Source: Heliocidaris tuberculata (taxonomy: Eukaryota > Echinodermata > Echinoidea > Camarodonta > Echinometridae). From it: a stretch of DNA of 64,000 nucleotides. Each line of letters begins with the position of its first letter. Position 1 is the stretch's first letter. The position numbers and the translations under genes were made by a program. The notes beneath the pieces were generated by a model, which saw only the letters and a list, made by a program, of their open reading frames with translations, was not told where the DNA came from and searched no databases. This document shows, piece by piece, positions 36,971 to 48,900 of this stretch. The stretch spans positions 28,662,140-28,726,139 of the forward strand of contig CM046836.1 of the NCBI GenBank assembly GCA_025618425.1, given 5' to 3'.

Positions 36971-39900
36971 TTAAACACCGCTTGTCTGTAAGATCTGTTC
37001 ATGTTTCAATCCAATAATTTGTCTATCAAGTTTTTTACATTTTGAAAATCCTAAAAGCGGGCTTACATCCTTTTCTACTTTGAAAATAAAGATAATTGAT
37101 GGACCAATTTCAATGTTAAGATACACAGCTTCGTCTTTCCTCTTTTTCATTTTGACTGGAAATTAAGGAAAATCATAATTACATGTCTTTTTCTTCACTT
37201 TTTACTAGATCATGAATTCCAAGAAGGAAGGAGGAACAGAAGGAAAGAAGATGAAAGCAGCGAAGAAAGAAATGCGTGAGATGCATCACCTACCAATTGA
37301 CAAGATGATGATGACACTAAAAAGATGAGAATTGAGGTTTTTTTTTATCACATTACAAGGGATCAATGGATTTTCAAGAAATCAACAGACGCCTCTGATC
37401 CTATTGTAGTTTGGATGCGGGCTAGTGGTAAAACTTTTAATTATGATTATATTGTGTTTCAATAAATGATTGTCTTTTGTGCAGAACACTATTAAAACAG
37501 TTACTGATACAATCATATGTTAGAAAATATACAAGGAGAGGAGCATAACAGTTTAATTTTAGGGGCGATTACACATCCAACATGTCGATGTTCAGTGAGT
37601 TGGGGTACACGTACAGTTAGGATTAATTTGGAGAGATATAATTAATGGCAAACAGAGCTTGCACCAGGCACCAGGCATGAGAAGAGGGGACAGGAGTCCA
37701 ATTTTAGTAGTAAAATAATCCTTGCTCTGCCACTGTGTGCCCCCCCCCCCATGATTTTCCTTGCCCCTTAGCCCACCACTCCCCCAACTATTATATTGCC
37801 GCTTGTGATGCCTCTGATTGCAATCATTGTTTGTAATGTAAATATTAATATTGAAATACCAAACTGGATTTCTTTATACCCAAAGAATATGAGGAACTTA
37901 CTGAATGCCATCTGGAATTTCTTCTACTTCTCTTTCCTGTTTCCTGTTTTTTTTTCTTGTTGTATATTTGATAAAGGTGACATTCTGTTGTTCATGAAGT
38001 TTAATTCATTTCCATGATGTTTACTTATTTATTAAATTGCATTAATACTGGCCTGCTCTTTTTAATGCTATTCTACAAGTTTCCTTAGAATTTGGCTGTG
38101 ATAAGTAGTAATTAAGGTGTTATTTTTTTCAAAATATAACTATTGTCATTATTTGTATAATGTTGATGTCAATGCTAATTTGTCAATGCTAATTTGTGCA
38201 TGATTAACCCACTTGTCTGTTATATTAGACATCCACTTAGGCCAATAGTGTCATATGACACGAGTAATGCTACATCTTTATATATCAACCATATTCTGCT
38301 GACAGCCTGTTAAGTTGTAGAATTCTCAAAATACATAATGAAAATTTATTTTGGATTATATATGTATCAATATGGCATAGTTCCTTTTGGGAATCGTATC
38401 TTCATCTAAATATGCTACATGCACTGTTTTGATGTTAAAAATAAAACAGCCAATTGAAATTTGTCTATAAATTCACTGAAAATCATATTGATTTAATCCG
38501 AATTCATACGCTTATGAGGCGGGGCAGGGGGGGGGGGGCTATGTGGCTGCAGCTTCCCTGAGGATTTTGAAAGTGCCGATATTTGGGCAGAATTTTCACT
38601 CCAAAAAGTGTCAAATTTTTTGCTCGCTCGCTTCGCTCGATCAAAAAATATAGAAATTAGTAAGTTGATATACTGGCAAGAATCATCAGCCCCCCTCCCC
38701 CCTCCCCCTTCGCGAAAATGTGCCCGTACGCCTATGTCTATATTGATTGCAAATTCTTGTTACTTTAGATTGGATGAGATTGAGTTGGGATCAACAACAC
38801 TTTCATTGCAATTTCCGCCAAGCAACTGTTATGTAAATATCAGAGTCAGGAAATAGTTTGATTTTTTTTTCAGTCACTTTGTATAATACTTCTTTGATCA
38901 TTAACTAATAAAATCCATGTGGAGCTGTAGACTTTGATTGACAAGACAGTGGCAGTTGGATTTGTATTTCATATATGTTTATACTCATGAGATTTGTAGT
39001 ATGTCTTAAAAAGTTGAAATTCTTAGAGTAACATTAATGTGCTGAGAAATAAAGGGATTTATACATAATATCATATTTCAAAGCTATAAGATAGAGAGAG
39101 AGAGAAGTAGTAAGAGTGAAAGAAATGAATGATTCAAGAACAGGGGGTGTAGACTTATATATCGAGATAGTAAGAGAGGGAGAGAAGAAAGGTCGAGTAA
39201 TGAGAAGAGAGAGAGAAGAAAAAAGAAAGGAATGGCGGGTAAGCGAAATGGAGAAAGCAAGTAATGTATTCATGAGTTAATTTGAATACAAAAATCGGTG
39301 AAATAGAGAGGGACAGAAGAAAGAGTTCCACAGTGTGCAAACATTTTCTCAAAGTTACCATATTCCTTTTTCTTGAGGACGGGGGGGGGGGGGGGATGCG
39401 CACATCCCCAAAATGATTTAAATTTATTTGTTCCCCCACCACAAAAATAAAAAGATTATTGCAATGATAATCAATTAACGAATAATAGGCCCTACATAAA
39501 AAAAAAAAATAATGAATTAAAAATACAAAAAAATTAAAGATGTTTCAAAAAAATTACAAGCATTTCGTCTAAAAGATAATTAAAAGCAGGAAGTTGTTGA
39601 AAAGTATGGCCTTTTTATAAAAAAAAGAAAAAAGAACGTTCTATCTTGACCAGAATGCGAGCCACAAATGATTGAGAAATGTTTAAAACACACAATAAAA
39701 ACAAATAAAGCGAATTCAACTTGCAAAGGATTTCGCGCCATATGTTCCGTTGGGACAGGAAGTTAACTTTTTTAACCCATCGCAGCTCAACGATGAGTCT
39801 ACGATCACCCTTCTAGCATCCGCCGCGTTGCGATGGGTTTGCGACGGGTGAACCCTTCGCAGGAGCTTTGTGAAATCGAAAAGCAACCCATCGTCCACGG

Positions 39901-42900
39901 GCGATGGGTTCAAGCCCTTGCGAAGGGTTAACGATGCATCGCAAGCGTTAGTGAAATCCTCCCCAGATCTCTCCCAACTGCCCCCGATAATCGGGACCTA
40001 GTCTGAACATAGGGCAAGTCTCTTCTTTACTTGTTTGATAAGTCACTCTGTAATAATGGGAAGTTCTATATCACAAATTATGTGTTACCTGAATGGCAGT
40101 AACTATTAGCAAAGCAGATTGATATTTGGCCTGTAACTATGGAATGTGATATGCCACAATGATATTAACTACTGCTCTCCTACTTGTTTCATATTTCAGC
40201 CTGTTGCAATGGGAAGTGGTATACCACAGATCAAGTGTTACCTGAACGGAGTCAAGATCCCCCATGTTGTTCGCTTCAAGACATTAGTGTGTAAGGTCAC
40301 CGGGGTCATCTTTGCTGTTGCTGGTGGGCTCACAGTTGGCAAGGTGAGACTTATAGATATTGAGTGTTAGCTATTATTGGAAAGGTTTTCAAAAAGTCTG
40401 AAAGGTTGACGCTCAAATTCAAACTTCAGATATGGATCTTATTGGAGTAAAACACCTTGAATATTAATTATTTTCCTGTTTTATGAAATCAGTGTTGTCT
40501 CTTACACATAAAGTGCACATGCTGCAATTGTAGGTCAGCTACTGTATGGTTTTAGTGCCATCAGAGGAAATCTTCAATGAACAGTATTCACTCTTCATGT
40601 ATGGTTGTCTGGATGTCTCTTTGGACAAGCAGAATTCTCAGTTTCCTCTACATGTACCGGTATGTGTAGATGATGGGCTGTCCTTGGGTCAGAAATGTGT
40701 TTAATGAAAATACAAAAAAATATATGCAGCAAAGGTTTATACCAGTATTTAATGGCAATAAGTATTCTTTTAGGGAATATGTGTAGATATATGTATATTT
40801 TTTTAGCAGACATCTTTCAATGTGCTCCAAAAGATTGATTTATTTTCAACTTGGTAACAACTGAACAGGAAGGTCCTATGATCCATGCTGGAGCTGTTGT
40901 AGCTGCTGGAGTGTCACAAGGAAGATCAACAACTTTCAAAAAAGATTTCAAGGTATGCAGTACTCGCAGATTATCAACATTTATGAACTATCAATTGCAA
41001 AACACTGGATGTCCTTCAAATATGATTGTAATTATTAAAGATAAAGTTGAGTTCTAGAAATGTAATTACATTTTGAAAAAAAAAAAAACTGTCCAGAAGC
41101 AATTTAGAAAGGTTGATTATGTAGTACATAAGAACTGTTGTGTACTCTAGATGGTTTTGGAATCACCGAAATGGTAAGAAACTTGCTGAAAGTTACATGC
41201 ACTTACACAGAAACATGCATATGGGACTGCAAGTTTGGTCCAAAATTTCCAGAATATTTCTCGTCATATTTCGAATATGAGGGCATTTGACAAGCGATCC
41301 TCTTCAAGGGACATTTTTTTGTATGATATACTTCCAAAGTGACATAAAAAGAATGAGAAAGTTCACAAATTATTTATCACCTTTTCCAGAACTCACCCTT
41401 CAATAGCATAAAATTTTTAGTTAAGTTTATCATTGTTGTTGAAACAATTGAAGATAAAGAAGATATTTACAGAATGAAACATGCCAAAAGGGAATCATGT
41501 GAGAGTTTATAATTCTAAATTTATCTTTGGAAATGTTTATCAAATCTCAGTTGTGTTTCGATATCACTTGAAAACCAAATATAGATGTCCTTCAGATACA
41601 TGTATGCTTGAAAGCATTAACAAGCAGTATCACTTAACAATAGGAAAACATTTGTTGTTATAATTCTTTCTTTGTTGGTAAAACAATTGAAGATAAAAAA
41701 AGACATGAGCAGTATTAAAAATGTCATATGATGTAGAAAATCATTTTGTAGTTTATATTTGTTTATCAAACATCCATTGTGTTTTAAGTATCAATTGAAA
41801 ACATATTAAAGTAGATGTCCTTCAAATCTGTATTTAAGCATTAAAGGGTACCAATCACCAAAAATAATTTTGCTCTGTATGTTAGAGGTTGCATGTCGTT
41901 ATACTATATTCAAAATATAGGCTTCTAATATTAATTCTATAAAGAGATATTGCAATTTTAATTACACTCTCTATAAGCGTAAAAGCGACTCGTGAGTAGA
42001 CTACTTGACGCACCCGTACGCGCTCGCCAAGGTAAAGGCTCGCGCGGAACCAAACTCCGAGTTCGATTCCCGGCGAGCATTTTCATGTTATCCTTTATTT
42101 CCTTCATACTCATTAACTGTTGACCTATAGAATACCAGACAAAGATCTTTGAGGTTGATTTTATACTTTCTAGCTGTACACAAATTATTTTTACAGGGTA
42201 TTGATGCACTTTAACAAGCAGTATCACTTACCAATAGCAAACCCTTTATTGTTGTCATTCTGTCTTTGTTGTTGAAACATTGGAAGATAAAAAAGATATG
42301 AACAGTATTAAACATGTCACTTTATGATGTAGAGAATCATTTCATAGTTTATATTTCTAAACTCATCTTTGGAAATGTTTATCAAACATCCATTGTATTT
42401 CCATTCATTGGGGAATCACCATCGACTAGTTGCTTTTATGTTTATTGAGAGTGTATTTGACTTTGAAGTAGCTCTTTATAGAAGTAATCTTTGAAGCTCC
42501 TAGGTCTTTTCAATAGTATAGCGACATGGAACCCCTAACAAGAAGAGCAAAATATTTCAGAGTGATTGATGCCCTTTATTTAAACTGTACATGTGAATAA
42601 CGGACAATGTCTTGTCTGAATCCATTGTAAACTTGATGTCCATTATATTAGCAATTATTTAAAGGGGGATTAATCACCAAAAATATATTGCTATGAATGT
42701 TATGGGATCCATGCCGGTTCATTATAGTAAAAAATCCGCTTCAAATATTACTTTTTTAAAAAGAAATTCCACGTTCAAATACTCTCTGAATAAAGGTGAA
42801 ATTGATTTGTGCATAGACCACTTGACATAGCTGTACACACATGCACATGTTTAGGGTACTGTGTGCATTTTTTTATGTTATCATTTATTTTCGTCATGCT

Positions 42901-45900
42901 TCTTTACTGTTAATCTTTAGAAGGACGGGTACAGTTTTTTTGTGGACGATATCATTCTATCTAGGGTACATACTGCACATTCACAGTGATTGAATTATCA
43001 CGGTAATTGGTCTCCTTTAATTCAATTGAATACATTAGAAGAAAAAGGGCCCAAGTCCATCAAAACAGTTTTATAGTTATTACCAAAAAATGTCACTATT
43101 TTGAGATAGGTTTTTAAAAAGAATGTTTTCATCTTCATGGAATCATTGATACATGAATAAAGATTCTGTTTTCATGGGCCCTTTTCCCCCTCATGCATTC
43201 AATGGAAAATAATGCTTTGTCTTTTTATCCCTTTGTATACTGTATTTTCCATCGTAAACGCTGCATTGTGTTAATTTTGTGTCTGTTGTTGCACATAGGC
43301 CACACCCAGACTTTGCAAACATATGATGGGTGAAAATACTGTCGCCTTTGTGCTGGAAAGTACAGTATGCATATATATGTATAATGAATAATAAAACTTC
43401 TGATATACTCATGTAGCTCTTCCAGTACTTCCGTTCAGATCATGAGAAACGAGACTTTGTTTCTGGAGGCGCTGCAGCAGGTGTGGCAGCAGCCTTTGGG
43501 GCACCCGTAGGGGGCGTTCTTTTTAGCTTGGAAGAGGGAGCAAGTTTCTGGAACCAATCCTTGACCTGGAGAATTGTAAGTCTTTGTTTTAAAATCCTTA
43601 GTCAGTATGATATGAGTACATGTGTGTATCTGTAATATTCAAAGTTATGGCCTGCTAATATCATCATAGTGAATACTATTTATAAAAAAGTGATCTGATT
43701 CTAGAGATTTGACTTTATGAAGACTCGTTCACATATGAGGTGATAAACCATGGCAGTTTACTGTGGAATTGGGTTTTTACATGTTTCCTGGCATTAAACG
43801 CATTATGGACATAGTATGTGCAGAAATTTTTGTCTCTTTCTATTCATGCATCTGGTATAATTTTTAGAGCTCTGAATCAAAAGTTGTTGAGCCAAACCTC
43901 AAAATGTGGTCAATTGTCTTGAAAGGGCTAATGAATAGCATGTGGGCTTTTAAAAAAGTTCCTATATGCTTAATCACTTATCTGCATCTTATAAGATACA
44001 GACTGTGATGTGTGTTGTGCTTACTGTAAAACCAAAAACTTTCACAAATTCTATTTATGTTAATATGTTGAGTGCCTTATATCTCTCTCTCTTATTCAGC
44101 ACTTATTTGGGTGAATTTGTAGATTCGTCCTCAACATTGTGGTTGGCATCAGTTGTATTAAATGAAATCTATCTCTTTCTCTCAATCCAGAGCTCTTCCT
44201 TTTATTATGAGTACCTTCACCCTCAGTGTGTCAGTTACTATATTAGTTGACATCTATACCCCTTTCATTCCACAGTTCTTTTGTTCAATGGTGTGTGCAT
44301 TCACCCACGTTGTAATTTGTGGCATCAGTTGTTGCATTACATGTAATTGACATCTAACTGTCATTCTCTTATTCCACAGCTGTTTGTTCTATGATGAGTA
44401 CATTTACCCTCAGTGTTGTGATGAATGTATAAATCACTGTCTTTATCTCTCTTATTCCACATTTCTTTTGTTCTATGATGAGTACATTTACCCTCAGTGT
44501 TGTGATGAATGTATAAATCATTGTCTTTATCTCTCTTATTCCACAGTTCTTTTGTTCTATGATGAGTACATTTACCCTCAATGTTGTGATGAATGTATAA
44601 ATCATTGTCTTTATCTCTCTTATTCCACAGTTCTTTTGTTCTATGATGAGTACATTTACCCTCAATGTTGTGATGAATGTATAAATCATTGTCTTTATCT
44701 CTCTTATTCCACAGTTCTTTTGTTCTATGATGAGTACATTTACCCTCAATGTTGTGTTGAGTGCTGTCCATGGAGAGCCATGGAGCTTATCGAGCCCAGG
44801 TCTGATCAACTTCGGAGAGTTCCCAGTAAGACCATTTCTACATCGATACTATTATAAAACATTTCCATCTATGATGCAAATTGTATGAAATCTAAAGTAT
44901 GTTTTGAAATTCCAAATGTCTGACAGGGAAGCCAATTTATCTGACTAACATTTTGCAAGTTAAAATATTAGACAGGGTCATGTTGTTCTGATATGAATAG
45001 CAAGAGAGTAATGAGAAGTCGACACAAAATATCACTGAGATGTTTTGCATTTCATTGACTCTCATTTGAATAAGTAACCATGACAATCAAATTCTATCAC
45101 TTTTCAGTGCACCTAGTTTACCCTAGACAATAAATCAGAGAACAATCCATCACATCTAATCACTTATTTTCACAGGCCTTCCAAATTGGAAAATTTTGAA
45201 AATGTACATCCATGACGCGAACTAATCACAGTCCTTTCTTAATACATGTTCAATCTGCTTGTGTCTTTTCCTCAGCAAAACAAGACAGCGTATCAGTTTT
45301 GGGAGCTACCAATCTTCATGGTGATGGGACTGATTGGAGGTCTACTTGGTGCCGTCTTCAATGCTGTTAACTATCGTCTTACAATCTTCAGAATGAAGTA
45401 AGTAACCTTGCTCCGAAAAAATGATTCTTTCACTCGTTCACACATGAATATCAGTGGTATTAAAGGCGCCTCAATTAACTGCTGTTTTTTTTTAAAGCAT
45501 ACCGCACTTCATATTTTTATGCCTCCTCCCACCGAAGGTGGTGCCGGAGGCATTATGTTTTCGGGTTGTCTGTCCGTCCGTCCGTCCGTCCGTCTGTCCC
45601 GCTTTCTTGTTCGAGTGATAACTCAAGAACCACATGAGGTATGAACTTCAAACTTGGTATGTATCACCATAGGAAGATGATCTGATTAGATGTTGGGGTA
45701 CACAGGACAATTTTTCTAAAATTTCAAGTGTTAGGCTCGTTCTAGCGATAACTCTAGAATCATTTGAGGTATGAACTTCAAACTTAGTGGTAGTATGTGT
45801 CATAGGAAGACAATATGATTAGATTTTGGGGTACGTAGGCCAAAGGTCAAGGTCACAGAGGCCAATTTCTGAAATTTCAGATGTTAGTTTCGTTCTAGCG

Positions 45901-48900
45901 ATAACTCTAGAATCATTTGAGGTATGAACTTCAAACTTAGTGGTAGTATGTATCACCATAGGAAGATGATCTGATTAGATTTTAGGGTACGTAGGTCAAA
46001 GGTCAAGGTCACAGAGGCCAATTTCTGAAATTTCAGGTGTTAGCTTCATTCTAGCAATAACTCAAGAACCATTTGAGGTATGAATTTCAAACTTAATGCT
46101 AGTATGTATCACCATAGGAAGAGGATCTGATTAGATTTTGGGGTACGTAGGTCAAAGGTCAAGGTCACAGAGGCCAATTTTCTGAAATTTCAGGTGTTAG
46201 CCTCATTCTTGTGATAACTCAAGAACCATTTGAGGTATGAACTTCAAACTTGGTGCAAGTATGTATCACCATGAGGATCTGATTAGATTTTGGGGTATGT
46301 AGGTCAGAGGCCAATTTCTGAATTTCATGTGTTAGCCTTTTTAACGCGATATCTCAAGAACCATTTGAGGTATGAACTTCAAACTTGTTACTAGTATGTA
46401 TTAGCATAGAAAGATGATCTGGTTAGATTTTGGGATACATAGATCAAAGGTCATAGAGGTCAATTCTGAAATTGCAGGTTTTAGCCTTAACGTGATATCT
46501 CAAGAACTATTTGATCCATTAAATTCAAACTTGGAACTAGTATGCATCGCCATAATGAGATGAACTGATTAGATTTCTGTTTACGTAGGTCAAAGGTGAC
46601 AGGTCATAGAGGTCATTATACAGGTGTATGTGAAATTAATGTTTTTTTACCTTTGTATCACCATATCTCAACTATTTTGTATTCATGACTGGGAGGAGAT
46701 AAAGTGATCAGACTTTTGGGTTATAAGGTGTAAGGTCAAATGCCAAAGAGGTCAATTAACATGCAATTAGAGGCTTTTTATTCTGGTTATCACAAGATTT
46801 CAAGGACAGTTTGAGCCATCAACTGAATTTAGGCGGAGGCATATAGGAGACGCAGTCGCATTCATCTTGTCTATCTTACAACACAGAGGTTAGTGAGTTC
46901 ATGTAGGACCTTTGTTGTGTCATGCATCCCCACTTGCCTTAATTTAGTACACAAAAAACTGACAGGTTTCTCTTTGGCCGACAGGGGTTTACAGCCACAT
47001 GTGTGAACGAGCCTGTAGGGTGAAAAAAAGTACCCCTATGCATTCTCACTTTATCCATTGTGTATAAGATATAGAAAAGTCAAGCAAAATACTCTTTCAT
47101 CTTATTATTTTAATGTGTTTTACGGCGTTTTGTGAACAAAGCCTTAACAGTACTGAACATCATACACATGTATTTATATACTACATGAATGCATATTTTG
47201 TCATAAAATAAATGTACATTAATTTGTTGATTTATAAATTGTATATTTATATTGGAAAGTTGGAAACAAATGTCATTAAATTGAAAAATTGAAGAAAAAA
47301 AATTTGTAGTTTCTGTCCAAGAATATGTAGGAAAACCCTTTTTCTTTTTTCTTTTTTTGGTCATAATTTTGATAATTTTAAAACCTCATAATATACAGTT
47401 GTTCCTATTTATGACACAATCGACCAGTCAAAATGATTTCTAGATAGTTTTCAAGTTGAATTTGCATGACCAGGGCCTCGTCTTATAAAGAGTTGCAATA
47501 GACCACTTCTGTAATATATACAAATTTTTTGGAGATAATTCTCTGAGCACCTAGTGACGAGCCATTCCATTAACCTGCTTTTTATAAATGAGCCTCAGTG
47601 CTAGGAATCCAGTTTGCATACATTATCTGTTGCTATGTCTGTCAAGGACACGGCAAGTTTTCAGGTTGTCAAGAACAACCTTTGTTTGAAAGGTATGTAT
47701 AAAATTTGCGTACATTACCGAAGCGGTGTATTGATTTGATTTGATCACAATTTAAAATTAATTGCAACTACATGTATGTACTTTAAGAGATAGGAGTTGT
47801 GATTAAATTTAACCCTTAACTGGGGGGGGGGGGGCCTTCGAGGCCCCCCTTGACAAATTTTGCCGCACATTTCGAACCGCTACATTTCACGCTACGCCAC
47901 TTTCTGACTTTTTTCTTTCAAGTCTTGCGCATCTTTTGACACCAAGTTTTTAAAAATTGGTCATACCGTTACTGAGTCACGTGACCTTTTGTCAGCCCGA
48001 AAACGGAGATTTTCTGAGTTTTGTGTACAAAACAAATGGGAAACTGCACTTCCTCATGTTTCTCCTTTATCACCTATAATTTCTTCTTTAAGCTGTAATT
48101 ATCATTTATTCTAACTGAATATTGGTTCAGATAAAACTGACACAGCAGACTTAAAAAAAGCAATAAAAGCGTTGAAGTTGAAAAACAAAGATATACATAA
48201 GAAATTCATAAGACAATAGAATTCATAGGAATTGAAATCACTTTCAAAATTTTTTCTTATGTAATATGTTTTTAAGGTTTAGCAAGAACTCCTTGCATTA
48301 AAATTTTATCTCTAAGCTCCTTTACTTGATTATCAGTGGAAATGTATATTTATGCATAAATTTGCATGAATTATAATAAATGAAAAAAATTAAGATTTAC
48401 ATGAAAAATAACAATGGATTTGTGTTCTTTACACGATTTTTAAGGTACGTGCAAAATCGGGGGGGGGGGGCCTCCAAGGCCCCCCTTAGTCAGAGAGGTG
48501 CTTGAAATAGCCCAGTACAGTAATGGTTAAGTTGCGTTTGATTCAAATCAATCACAAATTTTTATAAACTCAAAATTTTTCTTTCAAACAATTCTGATAC
48601 GATATAGATTAGAGAGATGTAACACCAAACAAGATAGAAAATAATTTGATACCAGTGTATAGGGAACAGTCATAGCCAGGGTATGGACTTGTACTCTCTT
48701 TGTTATCGTAAGACCGATCATTCTTGCTAAGTCTCATATCTGCTGGATGTGTGTATAAACATTTTTGAAGAGCAGCATAATCATCTGTGTTATCAGATTG
48801 AACTATATGTGGGAACCCCTCAGCAAGGATTAAAAAGAATAAGGCATAGAAGTGTGATGCAGATGGATTTAAACAAGATAATAAATGAAATGTTTGAGAT

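Larger units (their letters stand above)
34788..37328 (+). pseudogene. Possible spliced gene remnant carried by the 5.76 kb element
   Basis: Exon-like pieces: ATG at 34788 with a [11 protein letters not shown] peptide ending at 34820 before GTAAGT; a piece with an [14 protein letters not shown] peptide near 36160-36282 before GTAGGT but with stops; 36645-36735 (acceptor AATAG, donor GTAGG), open and encoding [17 protein letters not shown]; and 37209-37328 (acceptor ACTAG), a lysine/methionine-rich end [15 protein letters not shown]...MMMTLKR followed by TGA. Frames of the first pieces do not join cleanly. I do not recognise the protein; it may be a transposon accessory protein or captured host exons. 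Confidence 0.28.
34246..40008. mobile_element. 5.76 kb TIR element inserted in intron 6
   Basis: A perfect 25 bp inverted repeat bounds it: GTTCAGACTAGGTCCCGATT + ATCGG at 34246-34270 and its complement at 39984-40008. A second inverted match (GGGGAGGATTTCACTAAC) lies 293 bp from the left tip and only 39 bp from the right tip, beside a GTCCC(T)CGAT-type copy of the tip. The left terminus is therefore duplicated or extended. No transposase was recognised. It splits the exon 7 array. Confidence 0.82.

Noticed and set aside
41985..42082. Possible tRNA gene (GTTCGATTCCCGGCGAGC)
   Set aside because: The D and anticodon arms cannot be formed and the sequence lies inside a MITE-3 copy whose sibling lacks the tRNA-like part.
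44361..44857. Long open frames on both strands with 28-residue repeats ([10 protein letters not shown]..., [11 protein letters not shown]...)
   Set aside because: They are a by-product of an 84 bp tandem unit whose length is a multiple of three; the conserved frame across 44715-44825 is CLC-7.
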